Shown: positions 9,316 through 18,648 of the stretch, piece after piece
Position numbering within the stretch: the stretch's first letter is position 1
Layout: each line of letters starts with the position of its first letter
Source: Burkholderia sp. USMB20
GTDB taxonomy: Bacteria; Pseudomonadota; Gammaproteobacteria; Burkholderiales; Burkholderiaceae
Reading direction: 5' to 3'
NCBI RefSeq assembly: GCF_000949135.2
Contig: NZ_JTAN02000005.1
Coordinates: 186,001 to 250,000 of the forward strand
Length of the DNA stretch: 64,000 nt
Position numbers and translations under genes: made by a program
Notes under the pieces: model-generated
Databases searched by the model: none
Seen by the model: the letters and a program-made list of their open reading frames with translations, nothing else
Told to the model about the DNA's origin: nothing

Positions 9316-9555
9316 GGCGTTTCCTCGGAAAAGGCTTGCGGTCGCGAGATGCGCCGCAAGGTTGTCGAATGTCTGCCCGCGATTGTTGCTCGCGCAACGT
9401 GGCATCAATATGAAGGTGGACGAAGAAATTCGTAGTCGAACGCCACCCTTGTCAGCGCCGGCACCGGTACCAATACGCGCCCTTCTCCGCCGGAGACGCC
9501 GGCCCACCCTGCAACGGAGCATCCCCACGTTGACGGCCTGCCGGCCGGGCAGGCC

Positions 9556-9720
9556 CTATCGCGTCGCGATCGGAACGGGCAAAGCATCGAACTCGCGGAC
9601 AGCATGCCCCTGCTCACGGCTCGCTGCCAAGCTGCATGCACGCACGGCCGAATCCGGGCCTTCGAGCGCGAGAATCTGCCACACGCCGATGCTCACGCGC
9701 AGGCCCTCGTCCGGCGCCAC
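9556..9720 (-). CDS. Candidate small ORF (54 aa)
   Basis: A GTG-initiated frame begins five bases after the stop of the membrane protein gene on the same strand and reads like protein in its first half (MAPDEGLRVSIGVWQILALE). Codon third positions there are G/C-rich, then become mixed toward the end. No homology recalled. It could instead be a remnant; the surrounding 9316-9724 spacer otherwise shows nothing. Confidence 0.25.
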   Translation of the reverse strand: MAPDEGLRVSIGVWQILALEGPDSAVRACSLAASREQGHAVREFDALPVPIATR

Positions 9721-9724
9721 GCGA

Positions 9725-11128
9725 TCATTTCACCGACGCGGCTTCCGATCCGCCGGACGACAGCGCCGCGCTGTCCTGCTCGCGCCACGCGCGGCGCGAC
9801 GCGATGATCGCCTGCACGGCCGAGCGCGCGACCTTCCACCACGCGAACGGACGCGGATCGGCGAGCATGCTGAGCGCGCGCGCATAGTCGAGCGTGAGCC
9901 CGGGCGTCCAGGCCATCGTCACCGCGCGCTTGCGGATCTGCGCGGCGACCCACAGCTCGGGCGTGAGCAGCAGCCGCACGAACGCGCCCCACCCGGCCCG
10001 CGCGCCCTTGAGCCGCCACACCGCGCCGTCGAGCGCCGCTTCGAGCGCGTTCGACACGGTGCTCGAACAGTTGCGGTGCGTGAGGTTGTACGTGACCGTC
10101 TGCCGATACGACGACCAGAACGCGGCCAGCTTCGCCGGATCGTAATTGCGGATCCGCACGCGCACGGTCGACGGACACCACGCCTTCGACTCGGTCGCAT
10201 AGTCGGGCTGGAACAGCCCGGGCACGTCGTTCTCGCGCGTCGCGCGCAGGATCCGCGTGAATTCATCGGGAGAACGATTGATCTCGACGGCCGGATACAG
10301 GCTGATGTAGATGCCCTCGGGCGACTCCAGCGCCGCATGGCCGGTGGAGATCACGCCGTTGACGTCCACCGCCGCGATGTAGCGGTCGATCACCGGATAG
10401 CGCTGCGCCTCGGCCTTCGACGTGCCGGTCGGCGTCCACACGTGCACGGTCAGCGCGTGCTCGTGGTCGGCCGGCGGACCGTCCCATTCGGACTGCGTGA
10501 AGCGCGGGAGGTCGGCAGCCGTGTCGATGTCGGGGACGATCGCCGGCGCCGGCGACGTGACGAACGCAGGGTTGCGCGTCAGCCGCCGCACGCGCGCGGC
10601 AAGGCTCAGCATGTGCATCCCGCCGAACATCAGCAGCAGGCCGAGGCAGTACGGCACGGTGCCCACATAATGAGTCGGATACGGCTGGTAGAAGAAGATC
10701 GCGAGCAGGATCTCGACGACGCCCCACGCGAATGCGACGTGCCAGCGCCGGTAACGCACCATCCACGCGGACGTGCACTGCAGCAGCCCGTCTACGAGAA
10801 ACAGCGTGCCGAAGATCATCGACAGCAGGAAGTGTCCGTGATGATGGCCCGCGAACACGAGCGCGGCGGCCACCACGACCGCGATGCCCTTCACGTAGCG
10901 CAGGATGCGCTGCCCGCCGACGCCGCTGCCGGCCACCGCGAGCGTCGCGAGCCCCTCGATCAGGAACAGCCACGCGAACAGTTCGATCGGAAAATGCAGC
11001 GCGCCGTCGAGTGCATCGACGAAGATGCCGACGCCCGCGACGACCCACAGCCAGCCCAGCACGGTCAGTCCACGCCAGCGCGTTCGCAGATATTCGATGC
11101 CCAGCAGCAGCAACACCAGTCGTACCAT
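9725..11128 (-). CDS. Membrane protein with permuted papain-like (NlpC/DUF4105-type) domain
   Basis: 467 residues. The first 175 are strongly hydrophobic with about six or seven membrane segments and resemble HdeD/DUF308 repeats. The C-terminal part carries STGHAALE (His264) and, 90 residues later, NLTHRNCSSTVSNAL (Cys354). His before Cys is the order of circularly permuted NlpC/P60 and DUF4105-like enzymes. A membrane-anchored peptidase, amidase or acyltransferase is therefore plausible. The start is the first ATG after a divergent spacer. Specific substrate unknown. Confidence 0.6.
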   Translation of the reverse strand: MVRLVLLLLGIEYLRTRWRGLTVLGWLWVVAGVGIFVDALDGALHFPIELFAWLFLIEGLATLAVAGSGVGGQRILRYVKGIAVVVAAALVFAGHHHGHFLLSMIFGTLFLVDGLLQCTSAWMVRYRRWHVAFAWGVVEILLAIFFYQPYPTHYVGTVPYCLGLLLMFGGMHMLSLAARVRRLTRNPAFVTSPAPAIVPDIDTAADLPRFTQSEWDGPPADHEHALTVHVWTPTGTSKAEAQRYPVIDRYIAAVDVNGVISTGHAALESPEGIYISLYPAVEINRSPDEFTRILRATRENDVPGLFQPDYATESKAWCPSTVRVRIRNYDPAKLAAFWSSYRQTVTYNLTHRNCSSTVSNALEAALDGAVWRLKGARAGWGAFVRLLLTPELWVAAQIRKRAVTMAWTPGLTLDYARALSMLADPRPFAWWKVARSAVQAIIASRRAWREQDSAALSSGGSEAASVK

Positions 11129-11673
11129 GGCGCCCTCGTATTGATTTTTTCGGGATACGCGCAGATCACGCGCCTCCGGTCGTGCCGATCGTGCATCGTG
11201 CGATGCGGAAGTCGGACCGTGGCAATGCTGACCGGCGCGTCATGCATCGACATGTCCAATGACGGCCGGCGCGCTCCGCTTTCGCCGAATAATAAGATAT
11301 GGCGGAGCCGGTTGAAAGCCTGGCGAAAACATTGCCGGCGGAGCCGGACGCCCGGCGTGTCGATAGAGACGGCGCGATTGGCGGAGTTGCGGCTGCTATT
11401 CCGCCGAGGGTTTCGACGTACCGTCCGGGATGGCCGCACCGTTGCTCGACCAGCCGTACACGATCTAAGCTCGGCATGTCACGATGGCGATCGCAGGTCT
11501 GGATCTCACGATGCAGCGCACACCGATCACCGCCGACGGCTCACCCACCCTTGGCGGACGACGCGCGTTCCGATCGGGTTCGTCGTAATCCAGGCATCCC
11601 GGAAATGACGGCCCCATTCATCCATTGCGCAACGCGGCGCCTGCGCGGCCCGCATCCCGAACGGAATACGAAC
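11129..11673. other. Divergent intergenic region without a gene
   Basis: 545 bases of somewhat lower GC between the membrane-peptidase gene and the HTH regulator. Long overlapping frames exist but none has protein-like composition or a ribosome site. It must hold both promoters. No repeat, hairpin with T-run or known riboswitch was noticed. Confidence 0.5.
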
Positions 11674-12231
11674 ATGCCCGCCTCACCGCTTCACACCCCG
11701 CCGCTCGGCCCGCAACTCAAGCGTTGGCGCACGCTGCATCGCGTGAAGCAGAGCCATGCTGCCGAATTGTTCGGCGTCGCCCAATCGACGATCTCGCGCT
11801 GGGAAGCCGGCATCCAGCAGATGTCGCCGGACGAGCGCGCGACGGCCGAGCGGCTGCTTGCCGCGCGGCTCGATTCGGCCGGCGACCACGCGCTCGCGCG
11901 GCTGATCGCGAGCAGCGCGGCGCGCATGCATCTCGTGTGCGACCTCACGCACCGTCTGCTCGCGTGCTCGCCGTCGCGCGCGGCCGAGTTCTCGCGGCCG
12001 CTGCCGACGCTGCTCGGCACGTCGCTGTGGCGCTATGCGTCGCCGGAGATTGTCCGCATGGAAGCCGCGCTCGACCCGCTCGGCTGGCACGATCATGCGG
12101 GGCCGCCGAGCGTCGAATTCGCGACCGGCGCCAATGCGTCGCGCGTCGTGCCGATCCGCGGCAGCACCTGCCGATGGACGCGGATGACGCTGTCGGACGG
12201 CTCCGCCGCGCGCCTCGTCGAAACGCTGTAG
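11674..12231 (+). CDS. XRE-type helix-turn-helix regulator
   Basis: 185 residues. Residues 10-60 form a Cro/CI helix-turn-helix (RVKQSHAAELFGVAQSTISRWEAG). The rest, containing HLVCDLTHRLLACSPSRA, looks like a small sensory or oligomerisation domain of unknown type. An ATG 69 bases upstream is in frame and possible; the chosen one lies just before the HTH. About 110 bases before the HD hydrolase gene on the same strand, so co-transcription is possible. Target unknown. Confidence 0.7.
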   Translation: MPASPLHTPPLGPQLKRWRTLHRVKQSHAAELFGVAQSTISRWEAGIQQMSPDERATAERLLAARLDSAGDHALARLIASSAARMHLVCDLTHRLLACSPSRAAEFSRPLPTLLGTSLWRYASPEIVRMEAALDPLGWHDHAGPPSVEFATGANASRVVPIRGSTCRWTRMTLSDGSAARLVETL

Positions 12232-12339
12232 CACACGCGGCGGTCGCGGGGGCGAGCGCGGCGCGCATATTTCATGCGTGGACGCAGCGCGGCCGCACGG
12301 CGTACGCTTGACGGCACGATTCAAGCATTCCCACCGGCC

Positions 12340-12921
12340 ATGAACCTCGACACGATCCACGCGCGGCTCGATTTCCTGCGCGAAGCCGAACGCCTGAAAG
12401 ACGTGCTGCGCAGCGGCCACACGTCGAGCGGGCGCGCCGAAAGCACGGCCGAGCACAGCTGGCGGCTGTGCCTGATGGCGCTCGTGTTCGCCGACGCGCT
12501 GCCCGACGTCGACACGACGAAGCTGCTGAAACTGTGCGTCGTCCACGATCTCGGCGAAGCGCTGCACGGCGACATCCCCGCGATCGAGCAGGCCGCGCAT
12601 CCGGACAAGAGCACGCACGAACGCGACGACCTGCTCACGCTGACGGCCGGGCTCGATCGCGCGCTGCGCGACGAGATCGTCGCACTGTGGGACGAATACG
12701 AGGCGGCGACATCACCGGAAGCGCGCGCCGCGAAGGCACTCGACAAGCTCGAGACGATCCTGCAGCACAACCAGGGCAGCAATCCGCCGGACTTCGACTA
12801 CGCGTTCAATCTCGGCTACGGCCGGCGCTACACCGACGCGGCACCGCTGTTCAACGCGATCCGTGCGATCGTCGACGCGGACACGCAACGCAGGATCGAC
12901 ACACGCGGCGACGGCGCGTAA
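12340..12921 (+). CDS. HD domain phosphohydrolase (YfbR/HDDC2-like)
   Basis: 193 residues starting at MNLDTIHA. The metal-binding HD set is complete: His39 (AEHSWR), His69-Asp70 (VVHDLGE), Glu73, and Asp135 (KALDKLE). The arrangement and length match the YfbR/HDDC2 group, which are 5'-deoxynucleotidases acting on dNMPs in the cytoplasm. Two in-frame codons for other starts lie upstream but the product aligns from the selected ATG. Convergent with the MFS gene. Confidence 0.85.
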   Translation: MNLDTIHARLDFLREAERLKDVLRSGHTSSGRAESTAEHSWRLCLMALVFADALPDVDTTKLLKLCVVHDLGEALHGDIPAIEQAAHPDKSTHERDDLLTLTAGLDRALRDEIVALWDEYEAATSPEARAAKALDKLETILQHNQGSNPPDFDYAFNLGYGRRYTDAAPLFNAIRAIVDADTQRRIDTRGDGA

Positions 12922-13097
12922 GCGCGCGGAACCAGCCGCGCACCACACCGCGTGCGGCAATCGCACAAGATGCGCACGCACCTGCACGGACGGGAATCGG
13001 CGCGATGCCCGCGCTCGGCGAGGAACGCGACCGGCCGATGATGGCGCTCGTTGCCGCGTCACGGCAACGACGCGTCACCCGACGCGCGGCGCTCGCG

Positions 13098-14636
13098 TCA
13101 TTCACACACCGTCACCCCCCGCCGCGCCGGCGCGAACGCCACCGCGCTTGCCGTCGCGAGCACGGCCACGCCGGCCGCGCCGTACACCATCACCCAGCCG
13201 AAGCCGTGCACGAGCGCCGCGTGCAGCGCCGCACCGTTCGGGTCGGCCCTGGCGAGCGCCGGCGCGATCGCCTGCAGCCCGTCGGTGCGGCCCGACGCGA
13301 TCTGCTGCGCCAGCGCGCGCAGCGCCTCCGCATCGACCGCTCCCGCGACGCCGGCCTTCAGGCTCGCGACGATCCCCGCGACCAGCACGAAGCCCATCGT
13401 CGCGATGTTCAGCGCGAGCGAGATCATCCGCGCGCTCATGTCGATGCCCGACGCCATCCCGGCCCGCGAACTCGGCACCGCGCCCGTCGTCGTGTTCGTG
13501 ACCGGCGTGTTGGTGAGCCCGAGCCCGATGCCGGCGATCACGCAGCCGGGCAGCATCGTGAGCCAGCTCGCGTGCTCGACGCCGCTGCCGATCCGCATCA
13601 GCGCGAAGCCGGCCGCGATCGTGAACAGGCCGCCCGGAATCACGACGCCGGGCCCGTAGCGCAGCGCGAGCCGCTCGCCGAACGGCGGCGCGACCAGCGT
13701 CGGCAGCGTGTACGCGAGCAGCGCGAAGCCGGCCGTCACGCTGTCGTAGCCGAGCGCGACCTGGAACCAGATCGGCAGGAAGATCATGAACGGCCAGAAG
13801 CTGAAGTTCATCCCCATCGAGCCGAAGATCGCGCCGGTGAACGCGCGAATCCGGAACACGGAGAAGTCGAACATCGGCCGCGCGCTCGTGCGCTCCGCGA
13901 CGAAGAAGCCGGCCAGCGCGAGCACGGTCGCGCCGAGCACGCCGAGGCCGGCCGCACTCGTGAGCCCCAATTCCGCGCTCTGGGTAATGTAGAACGCGAG
14001 ACCGAGCACCCCGAGCGACAGCGTGACGATGCCCGCGACGTCGAGCGTGCCCGCATGCGGATCGCGCGACTCCTGCACCGCGCCGCCGATCAGCACGAGC
14101 GCGACGGCCGCGAGCGGCGCATGGACGAGAAACACCCACGGCCAGCTTGCCGCCGCGACGATCGCGCCGCCGACGATCGGCCCGAAGCCGAGGCCGATCC
14201 CGAACACGATGCCCCAGATCCCGAACGCGCGGCCGCGCTCGCGCCCCTCGCGGAACTGATGCGACAGCACCGCGATCTGGCAGATCAGCATCGCGCCGCC
14301 GCTCGCGCCCTGCAGCAGCCGGCCCGCGACCAGCACCGGCACGTTCGGTGCGAGCCCGCACAGCAGCGACGTCGCGCCGAACAGCACGGTGCCGATCACG
14401 TACACGCGCTTGCGGCCGAACCGGTCGGCAAGCGTGCCGGCCGCCATCAGCACCGTCGTGCATGCGATCGTGTACGCGTTCATGATCCACTGCATGCCGT
14501 TGAAGTCGCCGTGCAGCACGCGTTCGAGCGTCGGCAGGATCACCGGCACGCTCGAGATCTCGAGGCCGAACATCAGCGACGTGAGACAGACGGCCGCCAG
14601 CGCGACCGCATTCCTGCGGGAGTCGGATAGGGTCAT
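13098..14636 (-). CDS. MFS transporter, DHA2 (14-TM) drug-efflux type
   Basis: 512 residues with about 14 hydrophobic segments. The loop 2-3 motif GTLADRFGRKRVYVIG, motif C in GIGLGFGPIVGGAIV, and GIGLGLTNTPV near residue 365 mark the EmrB/QacA group of proton-driven drug exporters. The start is the ATG before TLSDSRRN; upstream codons read as non-coding. Divergent from a LysR gene with about 190 bases between starts, the usual layout of an exporter and its regulator. Confidence 0.88.
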   Translation of the reverse strand: MTLSDSRRNAVALAAVCLTSLMFGLEISSVPVILPTLERVLHGDFNGMQWIMNAYTIACTTVLMAAGTLADRFGRKRVYVIGTVLFGATSLLCGLAPNVPVLVAGRLLQGASGGAMLICQIAVLSHQFREGRERGRAFGIWGIVFGIGLGFGPIVGGAIVAAASWPWVFLVHAPLAAVALVLIGGAVQESRDPHAGTLDVAGIVTLSLGVLGLAFYITQSAELGLTSAAGLGVLGATVLALAGFFVAERTSARPMFDFSVFRIRAFTGAIFGSMGMNFSFWPFMIFLPIWFQVALGYDSVTAGFALLAYTLPTLVAPPFGERLALRYGPGVVIPGGLFTIAAGFALMRIGSGVEHASWLTMLPGCVIAGIGLGLTNTPVTNTTTGAVPSSRAGMASGIDMSARMISLALNIATMGFVLVAGIVASLKAGVAGAVDAEALRALAQQIASGRTDGLQAIAPALARADPNGAALHAALVHGFGWVMVYGAAGVAVLATASAVAFAPARRGVTVCE

Positions 14637-14825
14637 GCGTATTGCGCGACGGCCCTCGACAGGCCGTGCGCCTCCAGGTGAGAAGGATGCGCCGCGTGCG
14701 GCCGGCAACGCACGCTGGGCGGGAATCGGTACTATAGTGAGAATTTCCCTCCCCATTGATGCGTCCATTTCCCCGGACTAGGGAATCGCAGGACGCAATC
14801 AGGGCAACCTCAGCACCCCCCCGCC

Positions 14826-15761
14826 ATGACCGACAAACTCGACGGCGTAACGACCTTCGTCCAGGTCGTGGAATCCGGCAGCTTCGCGCTCGCCGCGGAA
14901 CGGCTCGACATGACGCGCTCGGCGGTCGGCAAGGCGATCGCGCGGCTCGAGAAGCGGCTCGGCGCGCGACTGCTGCAGCGCACGACGCGCAGCCAGAGCC
15001 TGACCGACGACGGCCAGGCGTACTACGACCGCTGCGTGCGCGCGCTGGCGGAGCTGGAAGCGGCCGAAGCCGATCTCGATTGCGGCCGCAACGAAGCGCG
15101 CGGCAAGCTGCGGCTGAGCGTGCCGCTCGCGTTCGGGCATCACTGCGTGACGCCGATCGTGCTCGATCTCGCGCGCACCTATCCGCACCTGCGGATCGAC
15201 GTGTCGATCACCGACCGCTTCGTCGACCTGGTCGAGGAAGGCATCGACCTCGCGGTGCGGATCGGTTCGCTCGCGGACAGCACGAGCCTCGCGGTGCGGC
15301 GGCTCGGCACGCAATACGGGAGCCTCGGCGCCGCGCCGTCGTATCTCGCGCGCTACGGGATGCCGCAATCGCTCGACGATCTGAGGAACCACCGGACGAT
15401 CGCGTACTCACGCTCGGGCGTCGCGCAGCCGTGGGACCTGCGCGCGCCGGACGGCTCGACGGTGCGCATCGACATGCCGCACCAGCTCAGCTTCGACGAC
15501 GTGCAGGCGATCGCGGCGGCCGGCGCATCGGGGTTCGGGATCGCGTGGCTGCCGAGCTGGCTGCTCGATCATTACGTGAAGCGCGGCGAGATGGTCGTCG
15601 TGCTCGATCGCTGCTTCGTATGCGAAGGCGACATTCACGCGATCTGGCCGAAAACGCGCTACCTGCCGCGCAAGACGCGCTGCGTGATCGACGCGCTCGT
15701 GCAGGCAGTGCCGCCGATGATCGAGCGGCCGGAGCCCGCGAGCCTCAAGAAAACCGGTTGA
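14826..15761 (+). CDS. LysR family transcriptional regulator
   Basis: 311 residues: winged HTH at the N-terminus (GVTTFVQVVESGSFALAAERL) and a CrgA/DmlR-type effector domain with KLRLSVPLAFGHH. Likely regulator of the divergent MFS exporter. The shared spacer contains short AT-rich stretches suited to two promoters and a T-N11-A box. The C-terminal tail after residue 295 is Pro/Lys-rich and probably disordered. Confidence 0.9.
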   Translation: MTDKLDGVTTFVQVVESGSFALAAERLDMTRSAVGKAIARLEKRLGARLLQRTTRSQSLTDDGQAYYDRCVRALAELEAAEADLDCGRNEARGKLRLSVPLAFGHHCVTPIVLDLARTYPHLRIDVSITDRFVDLVEEGIDLAVRIGSLADSTSLAVRRLGTQYGSLGAAPSYLARYGMPQSLDDLRNHRTIAYSRSGVAQPWDLRAPDGSTVRIDMPHQLSFDDVQAIAAAGASGFGIAWLPSWLLDHYVKRGEMVVVLDRCFVCEGDIHAIWPKTRYLPRKTRCVIDALVQAVPPMIERPEPASLKKTG

Positions 15762-15803
15762 AACCGACGCGCCGCACGGGCGCGCCGGGCCGTCACGTGG
15801 CGC

Positions 15804-16943
15804 TCACGCCGCGCCGAGATCGGCGAGCGGATGGGCGAACAGTTTCCACGGCGACGTCAGGAAATGCCGCACGCGCTCGGCGCGCAGCTCGACGAGCGAC
15901 GCCGGCGCCCAGCGCGGCTTGCGATCCTTGTCGACGAGATGCGCGCGCACGCCTTCGCAGAAGTCGCCCTCCTCGATCGCGCGCGCGACGATGCCGAGCT
16001 CCATCCGGAACGATTCGGCGAGCGTCATCTGGCGGCCGCGCAGCAGCGCTTCGCGCGTCACGCACAGCATCGTCGGCGAATGGCCGGCGAGTGCATCGAG
16101 CGTCGCCTGCAGCCATTGACGGTGCTCGCGCGACAGCTCGTCGCGCGCGAGCTCCTGCGTGAGCGTCGCGACGATCCGCTCGACGGTCGAGCGCTTGTCG
16201 AAGTGACGGACGATCCACGCCATCTGCGTATCGAGCGCCGCATGCGGCACGACGTTGCACGGCGGCTCGAACACCTTGCGCAGCGCCGGCAGCACGTCGC
16301 CGTCCCATTTGATGCTGTCGATGCGCGTCTCGAACGTATCGAGCCACGCCGACGGCACGCACAGATCCGCGAGCTTCGCGCTCAGCGCGTCGGCGCCCGA
16401 CAGCATCGCGCCCGTCAGCCCCACGTACAGCTCGAGCTCGACCGGCATGCGCGACAGGAAATGCGTCGCGCCGACATCGGGCACGAGGCCGATGCGCGTC
16501 TCGGGCATCGCGATCTTGCTGCGCTCGGTCGCGACGCGCAGCGCCGCGCCTTGCGCGAGCCCCATTCCGCCGCCCATCGTCACGCCGTCCATCAGCGCGA
16601 CCACCGGCTTCGGGAACGTGTGGATCGCGTAGTCGAGCCGGTATTCGTCGACGAAGAACGGCAGCCAGGTCTCGCGCTGCGCGACCATTCGGAAGAGCGC
16701 TCGCACGTCGCCGCCCGCGCAGAAGCCCTTCTCGCCCGCACCGCGCAGCACGACCGCGACGATCTGGTCGTCGGTGCGGCAACGTTCGAGCAGCGCGGCC
16801 AGCTCGCCGATCATCGAATAGGACAACGCATTGAGCGCGGCCGGCCGGTTCAGCGTAATGAGCGCCACGCGGTTCACCACGCGAAACAGCACCTCCGGCG
16901 CGGGTTGCGCGAAGCTGTCATGAGTCGTCACCGGCGTGCTCAT
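15804..16943 (-). CDS. 3-hydroxyisobutyryl-CoA hydrolase
   Basis: 379-residue crotonase-fold enzyme. The length, the GFCAGGDVRALF oxyanion-hole segment and the MGGGMGLAQGAALRVATE block separate it from short enoyl-CoA hydratases and fit HIBCH-type hydrolases. In valine breakdown these release 3-hydroxyisobutyrate from its CoA thioester. The ATG overlaps the stop of the upstream enoyl-CoA hydratase gene by four bases (ATGA), so translation is probably coupled. An earlier in-frame ATG nine codons upstream would lie inside that gene. Confidence 0.88.
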   Translation of the reverse strand: MSTPVTTHDSFAQPAPEVLFRVVNRVALITLNRPAALNALSYSMIGELAALLERCRTDDQIVAVVLRGAGEKGFCAGGDVRALFRMVAQRETWLPFFVDEYRLDYAIHTFPKPVVALMDGVTMGGGMGLAQGAALRVATERSKIAMPETRIGLVPDVGATHFLSRMPVELELYVGLTGAMLSGADALSAKLADLCVPSAWLDTFETRIDSIKWDGDVLPALRKVFEPPCNVVPHAALDTQMAWIVRHFDKRSTVERIVATLTQELARDELSREHRQWLQATLDALAGHSPTMLCVTREALLRGRQMTLAESFRMELGIVARAIEEGDFCEGVRAHLVDKDRKPRWAPASLVELRAERVRHFLTSPWKLFAHPLADLGAA

Positions 16944-17731
16944 CGTTGCGGCTCCCCGTCGGTGTGCCATTGCGGCGCGCGCTTGCCGAGAAACGCGGCC
17001 ACGCCCTCGCGCGGATCGTTCGTGTCGAACAGGTCGACGAAGCGCTCGCGCTCGACCGCGAGCGCCGCGCCGCGCGGCACGCCGCGGCGCGCGAGGCCGA
17101 TCAGCTCCTTGCTGTAGGCGACCGCATGCGGGCTCTGTCGCGCGACGTTGCGCGCGAGCGCCAGCGCCGCATCGCGGGCCGCGCCGCTTTCGACCACGTC
17201 CTCGACGAGGCCGATCCTGAGGGCCGTCGCCGCGTCGACGCGCGTGCCGGCCAGGATGATCTTCTTCGCCCAGCCTTCACCGACGAGCCAGGGCAGCGTC
17301 TGCGTGCCGAGCCCGCACGGCAGCAGGCCGACCGACGGCTCGGGCAGCGCCATCTGCGCGTGCGTCTCGGCGATCCGCAGGTCGCACGCGAGCGCGCATT
17401 CGAGGCCGCCGCCCATCGCATAGCCGTTGATCGCCGCGATCGTCACGACGCGCGCGTCGTGCAGCGCCTCGAATGCCGCGCCGAAACGTGCGGCCATCGC
17501 GCGCGCGACCGCGCGATCGCCGTCGGCGAACGTGTTCAGGTCCGCGCCCGCGCTGAAGAACTTCGGGCCGTCGCCGGTGATCACCAGCGCGCGCACGCGC
17601 GGGTTCGCATTCAATTCGGCGACGGTGGCCTGCAGCTGCTGCAGCCCGTCAGCGGTGAAGGCGTTCGCGGGCGGACGCTTGAGCGTCGCGCACGCGATCG
17701 CGCCGTCGTCGACGTAGTCCAGTTCGATCAT
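16940..17731 (-). CDS. Enoyl-CoA hydratase
   Basis: 263 residues of the crotonase family. It has the oxyanion hole around Ala63 and Gly109 and both catalytic glutamates (Glu111 in GGGLECALACD and Glu131 in ALPEPSVG). In this setting it most probably hydrates methacrylyl-CoA to 3-hydroxyisobutyryl-CoA. It overlaps both neighbours by four bases (ATGA junctions), which places it firmly in the valine-degradation operon. Confidence 0.9.
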   Translation of the reverse strand: MIELDYVDDGAIACATLKRPPANAFTADGLQQLQATVAELNANPRVRALVITGDGPKFFSAGADLNTFADGDRAVARAMAARFGAAFEALHDARVVTIAAINGYAMGGGLECALACDLRIAETHAQMALPEPSVGLLPCGLGTQTLPWLVGEGWAKKIILAGTRVDAATALRIGLVEDVVESGAARDAALALARNVARQSPHAVAYSKELIGLARRGVPRGAALAVERERFVDLFDTNDPREGVAAFLGKRAPQWHTDGEPQR

Positions 17732-18630
17732 GAGGCGTCCTTCTTGGTGGCCGGTTGGTACAGGCGGATCACCGCCGAGAAATCGAGCTGCCCGTCGCCG
17801 CGGCTGCTCATTGTCTGGTACAGCTGCTGCGCGAGCGCACCGAGATAGACGGGCTGGCGCGCCTGCTTCGCGGCGTCGTTCGCGAGGCCGAGATCCTTCA
17901 GCATCAGGTCGGTGCCGAAGCCGCCGCTGTAGCCGCGCGACGACGGCGCGGTGTCGATCACGCCCGGATACGGGTTGTAGGTGTCCGAGCTCCAGCAGCG
18001 GCCCGTCGACGTGTTGACGATGCCGGCCAGCACCTTCGGGTCGATGCCGAGCGCGACGCCGAGCGACATCGCCTCCGACACGGCCGCCATCGAGATGCCG
18101 AGCACGAGGTTGTTGCAGACCTTCGCGACCTGCCCCATCCCCGTCGGCCCGCAGTGGACGATGTTCTTGCCCATCCCGGCGAGCACCGGCTTCACGCGCT
18201 CGAAATCCGCATCGCTGCCGCCGACCATGAAGGTCAGCGTGCCGGCCGCGGCACCACCGGTGCCGCCCGACACCGGCGCGTCGACGAACGCGCCGCCGTG
18301 CTCGCGCACGAGCGCGCCGAACGCCTGTGCGCTCGCCGGGTCGATCGTGCTCGAATCGATCACGGTCGCGCCGGCGCCGAGGCCGGCCAGCACGCCGTTC
18401 TCGCCGGCGAGCACCGAGCGCACGTGCGGCGCGGCTGGTAGCATCGTGATCACGAAGGCCGCACCCGACGCCGCGTCGCGCGGCGATGCGGCGACCTGCG
18501 CGCCGGCGTCCTGCAGCGCGCGCAATGCGTCGGCGCTCAGGTCGAACGCATGCACTTCATGGCCGGCCTTCAACAGGTTCAGCGCCATCGGCGCACCCAT
18601 ATGACCCAGTCCGATAAAACCGATCTTCAT
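17728..18630 (-). CDS. mmsB: 3-hydroxyisobutyrate dehydrogenase
   Basis: 300 residues. NAD-binding GLGHMG at residues 7-12, the substrate-binding DAPVSGGTGGAAAGTL segment, and catalytic Lys170 with the following NN pair (GMGQVAKVCNN) define the beta-hydroxyacid dehydrogenase family. The C-terminal block ending in KDLGLANDAAKQ supports MmsB. Oxidises 3-hydroxyisobutyrate to methylmalonate semialdehyde. Eighteen bases after mmsA and overlapping the enoyl-CoA hydratase start. Confidence 0.93.
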   Translation of the reverse strand: MKIGFIGLGHMGAPMALNLLKAGHEVHAFDLSADALRALQDAGAQVAASPRDAASGAAFVITMLPAAPHVRSVLAGENGVLAGLGAGATVIDSSTIDPASAQAFGALVREHGGAFVDAPVSGGTGGAAAGTLTFMVGGSDADFERVKPVLAGMGKNIVHCGPTGMGQVAKVCNNLVLGISMAAVSEAMSLGVALGIDPKVLAGIVNTSTGRCWSSDTYNPYPGVIDTAPSSRGYSGGFGTDLMLKDLGLANDAAKQARQPVYLGALAQQLYQTMSSRGDGQLDFSAVIRLYQPATKKDAS

Positions 18631-18648
18631 GTTCGTATCCTCCGCGGC

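Noticed and set aside
12468-14630. 720-codon plus-strand frame over the HD hydrolase and MFS genes
   Set aside because: Mostly Arg/Ala/His, it is the antisense shadow of the MFS gene, whose membrane segments and motifs are clear on the other strand.
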